This document shows positions 17,618 through 26,508 of a stretch of DNA of 64,000 nucleotides, one piece after another; position 1 is the first letter of the stretch; every line of letters starts with the position of its first letter. The DNA is from Bacteroidia bacterium. Lineage in GTDB: Bacteria > Bacteroidota > Bacteroidia > B-17B0 > Aurantibacillaceae. The translations under genes and the position numbers were made by a program. Under the pieces are notes generated by a model that was not told the origin of the DNA, made no database searches, and saw only the letters and a program-made list of their open reading frames with translations. The DNA is taken from contig JACMNO010000093.1 of assembly GCA_014378485.1 (NCBI GenBank), positions 1 through 64,000 on the forward strand. The letters run 5' to 3'.

Positions 17618-18283
17618 ATGAATATTAAAGGTAATTATTATTGGTTATTGCTGCTTATTCCAATGGCTTTTGTTGCCTGGTATTTTATAAACAAAAATGA
17701 ACAAAAACCACTTCGCACACTACCCTATTTCGGGCAAAAAAACAGCAGCAAAAAAGGTGATACTATTTTTCATACCGTGAAACCATTTTGCTTTACCAAC
17801 CAATATGGCGAAAAAGTAACAGAAGAAACAATAAAGGAAAAAATATATGTAGTTGATTTTTTCTTTACCACCTGCCAATCTATTTGCCCAATTATGAGTG
17901 ATGAACTGGAAAGGGTATATAAACAGTTTTCGAGCCGACAAGATGTTTTAATTTTATCCCATACAGTAGCGCCTGAAGAAGACTCTGTTAATGTACTAAT
18001 GAACTACGCCAAACTTCATGGAGTTAAAAACAAACAATGGTTATTTTTGACAGGCGATAAAAAACATTTATATGAAATGGCAAGGCAAAGTTATTTGTTA
18101 AATGCAGAAGTAGGAAATGGTGGAGAAGAAGATTTTATACACACGCAAAACTTTGCGCTGGTAGATAAAGAAAGGCATTTAAGAGGTTTTTATGATGGGA
18201 CTGACAGCCTAGAAGTTTCGAGGTTAATTATTGATATCAATTTATTATTAGAAGAATATGCTTATAAAGAAAAACATCCGTAG
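17618..18283 (+). CDS. SCO1/SenC/PrrC-family copper chaperone or thiol protein
   Basis: This 221-aa protein is anchored by an N-terminal transmembrane helix (about 7-23), with a thioredoxin-like domain outside the membrane. The copper/redox motif CQSIC (87-91) in 'FFTTCQSICPIM' and the distant His in 'DFIHTQNFALVD' match Sco proteins. Sco proteins load the CuA centre of cytochrome c oxidase or act as thiol-disulfide proteins. The gene overlaps the TlpA-like gene by 26 bp in another frame. Both are probably part of cytochrome or envelope redox maintenance. Confidence 0.88.
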   Translation: MNIKGNYYWLLLLIPMAFVAWYFINKNEQKPLRTLPYFGQKNSSKKGDTIFHTVKPFCFTNQYGEKVTEETIKEKIYVVDFFFTTCQSICPIMSDELERVYKQFSSRQDVLILSHTVAPEEDSVNVLMNYAKLHGVKNKQWLFLTGDKKHLYEMARQSYLLNAEVGNGGEEDFIHTQNFALVDKERHLRGFYDGTDSLEVSRLIIDINLLLEEYAYKEKHP

Positions 18284-18743
18284 TTTATTTTTGATTTTAT
18301 CCATTGTGGCATTTACAAAAGTTAATGCGCAAAGAGCACCAGTATACAAGATCGCTGATTTGTTAAAACGCATTCATAATAACAGCGATACTATATATGT
18401 AGTTAATTTCTGGGCAACGTGGTGCAAGCCCTGCGTGGCGGAGCTTCCGGAATTTGAAAAAATTCAGGAAGAATTTAAAAACAGAAAAATGAAAGTGCTA
18501 TTGGTAAGTATGGATTTTGTAGAAGAACGCGATAAGAAGTTAAAAGCCTTTTTGAAAAAAAATAAATATACCTGTGAAGTTGTTTTACTGGATGAGGTAA
18601 ATGGAAATGATTTTATTAATAAAATATCACAAAAATGGAGCGGCGCTATTCCAGCAACATTAATTGTTAAAAGTAAATGGAAAGATCAGTTTTTTGAAGG
18701 TAAAATGACTTATGAGATGCTAGAAAAAATAATTGAAGAGTAA
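18258..18743 (+). CDS. TlpA/ResA-like thioredoxin
   Basis: This 161-aa periplasmic protein has a signal peptide (cleavage near 'VNAQ', residue 24) and a thioredoxin fold with the active site WCKPC (about 55-59, in 'NFWATWCKPCVAELP'). The cis-proline region is 'GAIPATLIV'. TlpA-like proteins reduce or oxidise cysteines of exported proteins, often for cytochrome c or Cu centre assembly. Its ATG lies inside the end of the Sco gene (26-bp overlap), so translation is likely coupled and the two probably act on the same pathway. Confidence 0.88.
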   Translation: MLIKKNIRSLFLILSIVAFTKVNAQRAPVYKIADLLKRIHNNSDTIYVVNFWATWCKPCVAELPEFEKIQEEFKNRKMKVLLVSMDFVEERDKKLKAFLKKNKYTCEVVLLDEVNGNDFINKISQKWSGAIPATLIVKSKWKDQFFEGKMTYEMLEKIIEE

Positions 18744-18749
18744 CGAAGT

Positions 18750-20825
18750 CTAATTGTTCACTTTACAAATTTTTTGAACGAAAATTTTTGTACCTGTTTT
18801 AATTCTCAGAAAATAAATTCCTTCTTTTAATTCCGAAAGATCAACAGATTCAGAAGAAGATTGTCCCACCTTAGCTTTCATTATTTGTCCTTGAAGATCT
18901 ATAATTTCTATTTCTGAAATATTATCCTTCGTATTTATCATTATAAGTCCATTGGTTGGATTTGGATAAACTACCATAGTATTTTGTCCCGCATCGTTTA
19001 GAACAGTAACGACATTCGAAAAAAAGAAATTCCAGCTATCCTGAAACATGGCATGACGTTTATTGGTGTTATAGACAGACTCTAAAGGAAAACCCAAATA
19101 AATTACTTTTCCGTTTGCTGTACCCGAAGGAAACATACCAGAAAAATAAACCGCTGATGTGCTTGTTGAATTATTCGTGTATTTTAAAGTAGAAATTCCT
19201 CCGTTTACAGGTGCAATCACATCCGGGTAATCCACATTATAAGTTCCGTTTGAACCGTTATCAAAATAAACGGTGTCCGTGAAATTGAAAATGCTGTTAC
19301 TGCTTTCATTCACACTTTTATACCAAGTAGAAGCTTGGCTGTTAGGTGCATCAAATGCATAAGTTGCTTTCAGATAATTTGTGATGAAAATTTTATCACC
19401 CGCAGTGCCACTATTATCAAGATCCCAGGCTATTTCAGAACCACTCACTAATAATTTACCGCCTTGTTTCAAAAAATTAGCAACCAGAGTTTGTTCTGAA
19501 GAACTGAAAGTTTCATTCGCGGTGCTTTCTTTTCCTAATATCCAATCAGCTGATTTATAAGTTACCAAATTAATCAACCCATCCTGGATAGCTTCATTGC
19601 TTGCTGAAGAAAAGAAATGTCCATTAGCATACAAAGAACCACCATGCTGCTTAATAAAATCAAAAGTATTTCCAGTTACTGTTCTATCAAAACCGTTTAC
19701 TACCAAAATACTATCCTGATAGGTACAAGGCACTGCCGCCAATAATTCGCTAACAGCTGAAGTAACAGAATAACTGGCATTATAAGCTGCAATTTTTACA
19801 AAATAAACTTGGTCGCCAGTTAAGCCGGATAAAATCAAATTGCTTTTCACCAAAGTTACCGGGGCATTAAATGTTGTTCCGTTGGTACTTGTGTAGACTT
19901 TATAATGAGAGGCGCTAACATCATTCTTCACTTTTATTTCCAATGTATTATTAGCTTTATTAATAACAGCGAATGATTTTGGAATGGATAATGAGGTGAT
20001 CGGATTACCATAAGGATATTCCGGCGGATTTATCACACCTTCATCACTTAGCAATGGATTTAAAACAGAAGATTGTAAAATGGCTTTGATGGTAGTTGGT
20101 GTTCCGTTGTAAAGCACATCATTCTGTATAAAGCGCATGCCATGACTATAGTCCATGTATGTATCTGAATGCACATTGCTCATTGGCTGAATTGGATTTC
20201 CAACGCTGGTATGCCATCCATAAATTACAACTCTGTTTGCTGTAGTGTAAATCATGTTTGAAATCACCACATCTTTTTTATCACCTCCAACAAGTGTTCC
20301 TAATGGATAAGCGGTTAATGAAGCGCTTCGCTGTGAGTAAACCATACTATTGTGCTGGTCAAATGCCTGCACCGTTGTCATTGATCCACTGGCCGGAATT
20401 GTTAAGGGCGGCAATTTTAAAGTGGCTTGTGCATAAATATCATTTACCATTTTTCGGGTTGGTAAAGTACAGCCGATCGAATCAGCAATTTTTGTGGCTA
20501 CAATAGGCGACATTGGACATAAAAAATAATTTGTGTCGCAGCCAATAGCAAGATAATCAGGAATCACATAATAGGTAATACTTTGCGTAACGCCACTGAT
20601 AACAGCAGTAGAAGTAACAGCAGATAGGTTCCTATAAAAATTTGGCACATTGCCTTTTATAACTTCCTGTAGTATTACATTTTCTTTGTTTGTAAAACTT
20701 AATGCTGTGATTGCTGCAACAAACTGAGAACCATTCATCGCAGATATAGGCCGCACGGGAACATTAAGCGTTTGGGCAAAAGATGAAAAAGATAAAAGCA
20801 GGAAAATAATGTTGATATTTTTCAT
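18750..20825 (-). CDS. Secreted T9SS type A cargo with FN3-like and GATase-like regions
   Basis: This 691-aa protein has a signal peptide (to about 'SSFAQ', 17). The middle has a fibronectin type III-like segment (about 285-370, 'ASHYKVYTSTNGTTF'). It is followed by a Rossmann-like region ('DSILVVNGFDRT', later 'FLKQGGKLLVSGSEIAWDLD') that resembles amidotransferase-like folds found in Bacteroidota amidase or lyase-like proteins. The last ~80 residues are a T9SS type A sorting domain (starts 'VYPNPTNGLI', ends 'GIYFLRIKTG'). Export by T9SS is well supported; catalytic function is not. The N-terminal 280 residues are unrecognised. Confidence 0.75.
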   Translation of the reverse strand: MKNINIIFLLLSFSSFAQTLNVPVRPISAMNGSQFVAAITALSFTNKENVILQEVIKGNVPNFYRNLSAVTSTAVISGVTQSITYYVIPDYLAIGCDTNYFLCPMSPIVATKIADSIGCTLPTRKMVNDIYAQATLKLPPLTIPASGSMTTVQAFDQHNSMVYSQRSASLTAYPLGTLVGGDKKDVVISNMIYTTANRVVIYGWHTSVGNPIQPMSNVHSDTYMDYSHGMRFIQNDVLYNGTPTTIKAILQSSVLNPLLSDEGVINPPEYPYGNPITSLSIPKSFAVINKANNTLEIKVKNDVSASHYKVYTSTNGTTFNAPVTLVKSNLILSGLTGDQVYFVKIAAYNASYSVTSAVSELLAAVPCTYQDSILVVNGFDRTVTGNTFDFIKQHGGSLYANGHFFSSASNEAIQDGLINLVTYKSADWILGKESTANETFSSSEQTLVANFLKQGGKLLVSGSEIAWDLDNSGTAGDKIFITNYLKATYAFDAPNSQASTWYKSVNESSNSIFNFTDTVYFDNGSNGTYNVDYPDVIAPVNGGISTLKYTNNSTSTSAVYFSGMFPSGTANGKVIYLGFPLESVYNTNKRHAMFQDSWNFFFSNVVTVLNDAGQNTMVVYPNPTNGLIMINTKDNISEIEIIDLQGQIMKAKVGQSSSESVDLSELKEGIYFLRIKTGTKIFVQKICKVNN

Positions 20826-20904
20826 TAGAAAAGGAGTTCTAAATAATCAAATAAAGATAAGATTTTTTTTATATATCCAATGCAGATGCTATCTTTACCC
20901 AACT

Positions 20905-21321
20905 ATGGCATTACTTGTAAAAAGATCACAACTTCCCAATTCCGGCAAAGGATTAATTACCACAACAGCAATAAAAAAAGGCACCAGAGTAATTGAATAC
21001 TTAGGCGAAGTTATTGATTGGAAAGAATATGAAAGACGCGTTGAAAGAGATGAAGACGGTTATTTATTTTTCATCAACAAAAAAAATTGTATTGATGCCT
21101 GGAATACTCCACAACACAAGGCACGCTTTGCAAATGATGCAGCGGGCCTTACAAAAGTAAAAGGATTAACAAATAATTGCGTTTACGAAATTGATGGTAA
21201 TCAATGTTTTATTGTGAGCAAAAGAAATATTGCAGCAGGCGAAGAAATTTTTGTGAGTTACACTAAAGAGTATTGGGAATGCGTTAGATACAACATCAGT
21301 ATCGGCAGATGTAGGAAATAG
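20905..21321 (+). CDS. Small SET-domain protein (putative lysine methyltransferase)
   Basis: This 138-aa protein consists of little more than a SET domain. The start ATG at 20905 is chosen because 'MALLVKRSQLPNSGKGLITT' fits the SET N-terminus, while the upstream 32 codons overlap the divergent gene's promoter. Visible SET features are 'GKGLITTTAIKKGTRVIEYL', a 'TNNCVYEI' segment in the position of the NH-x-C motif (His replaced by Asn), and 'AGEEIFVSYTKEYW' at the end. SET enzymes methylate lysine with S-adenosylmethionine. It is 22 bp ahead of the carbamoyltransferases and may be cotranscribed. Substrate unknown. Confidence 0.8.
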   Translation: MALLVKRSQLPNSGKGLITTTAIKKGTRVIEYLGEVIDWKEYERRVERDEDGYLFFINKKNCIDAWNTPQHKARFANDAAGLTKVKGLTNNCVYEIDGNQCFIVSKRNIAAGEEIFVSYTKEYWECVRYNISIGRCRK

Positions 21322-21343
21322 CACTTCCTGAATTTGAATAAAA

Positions 21344-23092
21344 ATGGCAAAAAAATCTAATAAAATATACATTGGATTAAACGCAAGTTACCATGATCCA
21401 TCAATTGCTCTTGTTGATGAAGATGGATTTATAATATATGCTCAGGCCACAGAAAGACACAGTCAAAATAAACGTTCACTTTTTACGGTTGCAGATAATT
21501 TTTATTTTGTTGAGAAAATCATTGATTCAAACAACATAGATGATTACGAAATTGGAACTAATTGGGAAGAACATAGTTCCTTTTTTAAAAAGATATATTT
21601 TTTACTATTAACATTAGACTCTTCAAGCAATTCGGGAATATTTAATTTTTTAGCAGAAAAGGTTTCCGGAATAAAACAATCTAAACTAATTCATTTATTT
21701 TTTTTCACAAGAATCGCAAACTTTAGTTTAAGAAGCTTTTCCGGGCATACTTTCCGTTATTTATTAAATAAAAAAAATGGTATAAGACAAAAAAAAATAA
21801 ATTTAAATAATCACCATTTATGCCATGCGTACCATGCGCATTTTACATCTAGTTTCACTTCAAGTATAATACTAATTATTGATGGAAGTGGGGATAATGG
21901 ACATTCTATTTCTATTTTTCAAGCAGAAAATCAAAATATTAAATTAGTAAATAAAGGTTTTAAGGATTTTTCTTTAGGTTCTTTCTATTCTTCATTAACT
22001 GATTTCTGTGGCTTAAGCATTTTTTCTGGAGAAGAGTGGAAAGTAATGGGAATGGCTCCATATGGTACTTTAAACAAAGAATTATATGAAGACTTTAAAA
22101 ATTGGATAACTGTAGACGGTATTTACATTAAAAGCAATGGAAGAAAACATGTATATATTGAGGAAAAAATAAAAAACAATCAATACAAAAATATAACGAT
22201 AAAGGACATTGCCTATACAGGACAATTATTTTTTGAAGAACTAGTAATTAAATTTGTGAATGAACTTTACAAAAAGCACCCGCATCAAAACTTAATAATT
22301 GCAGGGGGCTGTGCATTAAACTCAGCTTGTATAGGCAAATTACATATATTTACGCCTTATAAACATATTTTTGTTCCCTCTGCCCCCGCAGATGATGGTG
22401 GAGCAGTAGGCGCAGCATTGCTATTATTTAAAAAATATAATCCTTTAAAAAACATCCCGAATAAACAGGCAAATCCATACTTAGGAAATGAAATTAATGA
22501 GAAGGAATTAGAACATATTATTAAATTTAGTGGTTACAAACATGTAAAATTAGAATACCCTCAATTATATAAAGTTATAGCAAAAGAATTAGCTGATGGT
22601 AAAATTATTGGATGGGTACAAGGCAAAGCTGAATTTGGGCCACGATCATTAGGCAACAGATCAATTTTAGCTAACCCTTCGTTAAAAGGGATGAAAGATA
22701 AAATTAATGCTACTGTTAAGTTTAGAGAAGAATACAGACCATTTGCTCCATCAATCCTGGAAGAATATGCAAATGATTATTTTGAAAACTATTATCCCAC
22801 CCCATATATGGAAAGGGTTTTAACCATCAAAGAGGATAAAAGAGAACAATTAAATGCAGTGAATCATATTGACAATACAGGACGATTACAAACGGTGAGT
22901 AAAGAAAATAATGAGCACTTTTACAATTTAATTAGTGAGTTTAATGCACTTACAAACATTCCTGTACTTTTAAACACCAGTTTTAATGTAATGGGGAAAC
23001 CAATTGTTGATTCGGTAGCAGATATGGTGGCTGTTTTTGTTACAAGCGGTTTAGATGCTATGGTGATTAATGATTATGTATTTTATAAATAA
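21344..23092 (+). CDS. NodU/CmcH-family carbamoyltransferase, copy 1
   Basis: This 582-aa enzyme has the two-domain layout of NodU/CmcH/TobZ carbamoyltransferases: an N-terminal Kae1-like domain and a C-terminal YrdC-like domain. The start reads 'GLNASYHDPSIALVDEDG', with the conserved His-Asp. HHLCHAYHAHF gives the metal-site histidines. 'IAGGCALNSACIG', 'PADDGGAVGAAL' and 'AEFGPRSLGNRSILA' follow, and the end has 'IPVLLNTSFNVMGKPIVDS'. Such enzymes transfer a carbamoyl group from carbamoyl phosphate through an adenylate to a hydroxyl of an antibiotic or sugar. The second copy follows after 26 bp. Confidence 0.92.
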   Translation: MAKKSNKIYIGLNASYHDPSIALVDEDGFIIYAQATERHSQNKRSLFTVADNFYFVEKIIDSNNIDDYEIGTNWEEHSSFFKKIYFLLLTLDSSSNSGIFNFLAEKVSGIKQSKLIHLFFFTRIANFSLRSFSGHTFRYLLNKKNGIRQKKINLNNHHLCHAYHAHFTSSFTSSIILIIDGSGDNGHSISIFQAENQNIKLVNKGFKDFSLGSFYSSLTDFCGLSIFSGEEWKVMGMAPYGTLNKELYEDFKNWITVDGIYIKSNGRKHVYIEEKIKNNQYKNITIKDIAYTGQLFFEELVIKFVNELYKKHPHQNLIIAGGCALNSACIGKLHIFTPYKHIFVPSAPADDGGAVGAALLLFKKYNPLKNIPNKQANPYLGNEINEKELEHIIKFSGYKHVKLEYPQLYKVIAKELADGKIIGWVQGKAEFGPRSLGNRSILANPSLKGMKDKINATVKFREEYRPFAPSILEEYANDYFENYYPTPYMERVLTIKEDKREQLNAVNHIDNTGRLQTVSKENNEHFYNLISEFNALTNIPVLLNTSFNVMGKPIVDSVADMVAVFVTSGLDAMVINDYVFYK

Positions 23093-23118
23093 ACAATGAT
23101 GATTTTAAATCAGCGGAA

Positions 23119-24879
23119 ATGCAAAAACCTCAAAAATATTTTATTGGATTAACATCATGCTACCATGACTCAGCAATTAGTATTGTTGATGAGCAGGGAA
23201 AAATTGTTTTTGCGGAAGCTACTGAGCGATATACACAAAATAAACGTTCGTTATCCATGTCAGCGGATAACTATTTTTTAATTAAGAAAATATTAAAAAA
23301 GTATTCAATTTCTGATTATGAGATTGGTTATATATCTAGGAGCTTTAGCACACTATTTAGAGTTACATTTTTTTCAGCTATCATATTTGCTGTACAGAAT
23401 TACTTAAAGGCGATAACCTTTTTTGCAGTAAAAATTCGTAAACAAAATGCAAGTAACTATATCAGTGCAGTAGATTTTCAATACTCACCTCACTTGGGTT
23501 TAAGGTTAATGGCTGGCACTACTCTAAAATATTTATTAAATAAAAAACAAGATTTAGAGTACAAAAAAATAATCAATTTCGATCATCATCTATGTCATGC
23601 TTATCATGCTTACTTTACCGCTCCAGTTAACAACTCTATTATTTTTATAATTGATGGCTTTGGAGACAATTTTAGTTCCTATTCCATATATAGTGCAAAA
23701 GATCAAAACATACAACTCGCATTTAGAAATAAATCCCCAACATCATTAGGCGACTTTTATGGGGAAATTACAAACTTATGTGGTTTTGATGCTGTTGGTG
23801 GAGAACAATGGAAGGTTATGGGTATGGCACCATATGGCAAAAAAAACGAACTCCTTTATAACGATTTTAAAAGTTGGATATATACAAATGATATTGAATT
23901 AAAAAGTGACGTTCCAAATTATCACATCGTTTTAAGAAAAAACATGAGTGAAAATAAATATAAAAATATAAATTCATATGATTTAGCTTTTACTGCTCAA
24001 CTGTTTTTTGAAGAAATCATTTTACAATTAATTAATACCTGCCATGTAAAATGGCCGCATACAAATCTTATCATTTCAGGAGGCTGTGCTCTTAATTCTG
24101 CTTCAAATGGAAAAATACATACAAATACACCATATAAAAATGTATTTATACCATCCGCGCCAGCTGACGATGGATGTTCTGTTGGCGCTGCATTACTTGC
24201 CTTCAAAAAATTCAATCCAAATAATATAATCCCTTATAATCAAACAAATCCATACTTAGGATTTGAAATCCAGGAAGATGAGTTAACTAATTTTTTATCC
24301 TATTCTGGTTACAATTATAAAAAATTAAGCTACCCTGAAATTTATTTAACAACTGCAAAGTATTTAGAAAACGGAAAAATAATTGCCTGGGTTCAAGGCA
24401 GAGCTGAATTTGGACCTCGCGCATTGGGAAACCGATCCATATTAGCAAATGCGTGTTTGCCGGAAATGAAAGATCTAATAAATTCAAAAGTAAAATTCAG
24501 AGAAGAATTTAGACCTTTTGCCCCGGCAGTTTTAGAGGAATACGGCTCTGAATTTTTTGAAGATTATTATCCTACACCATTTATGGAAAGAGTGTTAAAA
24601 ATAAAACAACACCAACAATATAAAATACCTGCCGTTAAACATATTGATGGGACAGGAAGACTACAAACAGTTACAAAAAAAGATAATATTCACTTTTATA
24701 ATTTAATTGTTGAATTCCATAAATTATGCGCTGTTCCAATATTATTAAATACAAGTTTAAATATAATGGGAAAACCTATTGTTAGTTCCGTAAATGATAT
24801 AGCATCAGTATTCACAAGTAGCGGTATAGACGTTTTAGTTATAAACGACTATATTATAACAAAGCCCAACATGGATTAA
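23119..24879 (+). CDS. NodU/CmcH-family carbamoyltransferase, copy 2
   Basis: This 586-aa protein is a paralogue of the preceding gene, with the same motifs throughout: 'GLTSCYHDSAISIVDEQG', HHLCHAYHAYF, 'ISGGCALNSASNG', 'PADDGCSVGAAL', 'AEFGPRALGNRSILA' and 'VPILLNTSLNIMGKPIVSS'. The YrdC-like domain appears complete, so both copies look active. Divergence between the copies is large enough to allow different acceptors. It ends exactly where the converging hydroxylase gene ends (no spacer). Tandem carbamoyltransferases are unusual and suggest a product with two carbamoylation steps or two related products. Confidence 0.92.
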   Translation: MQKPQKYFIGLTSCYHDSAISIVDEQGKIVFAEATERYTQNKRSLSMSADNYFLIKKILKKYSISDYEIGYISRSFSTLFRVTFFSAIIFAVQNYLKAITFFAVKIRKQNASNYISAVDFQYSPHLGLRLMAGTTLKYLLNKKQDLEYKKIINFDHHLCHAYHAYFTAPVNNSIIFIIDGFGDNFSSYSIYSAKDQNIQLAFRNKSPTSLGDFYGEITNLCGFDAVGGEQWKVMGMAPYGKKNELLYNDFKSWIYTNDIELKSDVPNYHIVLRKNMSENKYKNINSYDLAFTAQLFFEEIILQLINTCHVKWPHTNLIISGGCALNSASNGKIHTNTPYKNVFIPSAPADDGCSVGAALLAFKKFNPNNIIPYNQTNPYLGFEIQEDELTNFLSYSGYNYKKLSYPEIYLTTAKYLENGKIIAWVQGRAEFGPRALGNRSILANACLPEMKDLINSKVKFREEFRPFAPAVLEEYGSEFFEDYYPTPFMERVLKIKQHQQYKIPAVKHIDGTGRLQTVTKKDNIHFYNLIVEFHKLCAVPILLNTSLNIMGKPIVSSVNDIASVFTSSGIDVLVINDYIITKPNMD

Positions 24880-25629
24880 TCATTTTTTGATTTTATTACG
24901 AACAGGCATTAATACTCTGATAAGAAAAGCCAATGGATATGAAATCGGATAAAGTAAAACAGGATTTACTTTATATAATTTCGGAAAATAATTGGCAATT
25001 TGTTGAATGTATAAACTAGCAAGAACAATACTACAGACCTTATTTTTGCTAGTTAAAAACTCAGGCTTTAAAACATCAAAAAGCATAATAATACGTTTCT
25101 GATTTGTTTTATTCCATGCCTCATGATCATAGGCATCAGTAAAGCCAATGACTTTTCCCTGCTGCCAATTTCTTATTTCATTATTGACTTTTAAAGCGCA
25201 ATTATTATTTTCTTCTGGTATAATTAGTCCTAAATGACATCTTATGATGGCATTAGTATCTCCACAATGCGTTTTAATAACAGCTTTCGGTTCAAGTAAA
25301 TTAAATCCAATATTAATCACACCATCAATACCGGATAATAATCGTAATGTTTCAGGAAAATATTTTTGAATGCTATACATTTCAACACCCCAAACCCGTA
25401 ACGATCTTACTTTCCAGAATTTTGAATTCTCAACCATGGTTGTATTAAATTGACTTTCAAAAATATGTTCTTTTAAATAGCTGTCAAGCTCATTCAAAAT
25501 TATCTGATAATTCATTTCCAGTTCCTTAATGCCTTTTATTTTCGAAATATCAGGATAGTTTAATTCATTGCCATTGTAAGGCCTTTTATGCAAAAGACTA
25601 AACCATAATTTATGTTTTCGTAAGACCAA
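24880..25629 (-). CDS. Aspartyl/asparaginyl beta-hydroxylase-like dioxygenase, copy 1
   Basis: This 249-aa protein matches the AspH-type (Asp_Arg_Hydrox) Fe(II)/2-oxoglutarate fold. His121 in 'KTHCGDTN', Arg130 and His132 ('IIRCHLGL'), His169 ('DHEAWN') and Arg179 reproduce the spacing of the two iron histidines and 2-oxoglutarate-binding residues of human AspH. An H-x-G replaces H-x-D, as in that family. Bacterial members hydroxylate lipids, amino acids or peptides. The C-terminal ~55 residues hold a hydrophobic segment ('LLYPISYPLAFLIRVLM') that may anchor it to the membrane. Copy 2 lies 1 bp upstream, and both share length and order. Confidence 0.85.
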   Translation of the reverse strand: MVLRKHKLWFSLLHKRPYNGNELNYPDISKIKGIKELEMNYQIILNELDSYLKEHIFESQFNTTMVENSKFWKVRSLRVWGVEMYSIQKYFPETLRLLSGIDGVINIGFNLLEPKAVIKTHCGDTNAIIRCHLGLIIPEENNNCALKVNNEIRNWQQGKVIGFTDAYDHEAWNKTNQKRIIMLFDVLKPEFLTSKNKVCSIVLASLYIQQIANYFPKLYKVNPVLLYPISYPLAFLIRVLMPVRNKIKK

Positions 25630-25630
25630 T

Positions 25631-26380
25631 TTAGCGCTTTATTTTATATACTAAATTCCGGGCAGGTATTGCCATATAAGCAAGCGGTATAAACATTTTT
25701 GAAATTAACTTTTGAACTGTTACAGGCAATTTTAAAAGTATCGGCATATACATAACCATTTTTTGCATGAAAAGAGAAGTAATAACTGTTGCACAAATAA
25801 CTTTTTCTTTACTAACAAACTCTTCCCTCACAATATCAAATAAAAAAATGAATCTATTTTCATCCGAAAAATTTTTAGCCTCATGATTATTCGCATCTAC
25901 AAAAACCAATAGTTCACCCTCTGTCCAGTTACGCCATTCATCCTTCACCCTAAATCCGCATTGAGGGATTTTTCCGGGTATACTTAATCCAAAATGACAT
26001 CTAAAAATCCCATTTGTATCACCGCAATGCGGGACAATATGTCCCTGAGGACTTAATACATTAAAGGATGCGGAAACCAGCGAAGGAATAGATTGAATGA
26101 TCTTCAAGGTCTCAGGAAAAAACCTATGATTTTCATATAATTCAATATTCCAGGTTCTTAATGAAATTGTTTTCCAACTATCTTTTATAGATACCATGCT
26201 ATCATTAAAATAGCTTTGTAGTTTATGAGATTTCAGGTAATTAAAAAGTTCCTGTTCAATAACCTTGTGATTTGATTTGATAATTCTGGCAAACTCATAA
26301 TCATCGGGATTAAAAAAAGCCGGTTCATTGCCCTGATAATCAACTCTATCAAACAAGCTATACCATAAGTTTTTCATCAC
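25631..26380 (-). CDS. Aspartyl/asparaginyl beta-hydroxylase-like dioxygenase, copy 2
   Basis: This second 249-aa AspH-like protein has His118 ('VPHCGDTN'), Arg127, His129 ('FRCHFGL'), His166 ('NHEAKN') and Arg176 in the same pattern as copy 1. It also ends in a hydrophobic and basic tail ('MFIPLAYMAIPARNLVYKIK'), so copies 1 and 2 are clear paralogues that probably sit at the membrane. It runs directly into copy 1 (1-bp gap). The intergenic 26381-26508 is shared with the divergent third copy and is AT-rich. Substrate unknown. Confidence 0.85.
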   Translation of the reverse strand: MMKNLWYSLFDRVDYQGNEPAFFNPDDYEFARIIKSNHKVIEQELFNYLKSHKLQSYFNDSMVSIKDSWKTISLRTWNIELYENHRFFPETLKIIQSIPSLVSASFNVLSPQGHIVPHCGDTNGIFRCHFGLSIPGKIPQCGFRVKDEWRNWTEGELLVFVDANNHEAKNFSDENRFIFLFDIVREEFVSKEKVICATVITSLFMQKMVMYMPILLKLPVTVQKLISKMFIPLAYMAIPARNLVYKIKR

Positions 26381-26508
26381 AATTGTTAGTTAAATCACTA
26401 AGTGAATTTAATAAATTAAATGTTATACCCACGTTAAAATAAAAATAAAGTAATTTTTATTTAGTATTTTTAATTTTAATAAAACAGTTAAACATTTTTG
26501 TTAAGCAA

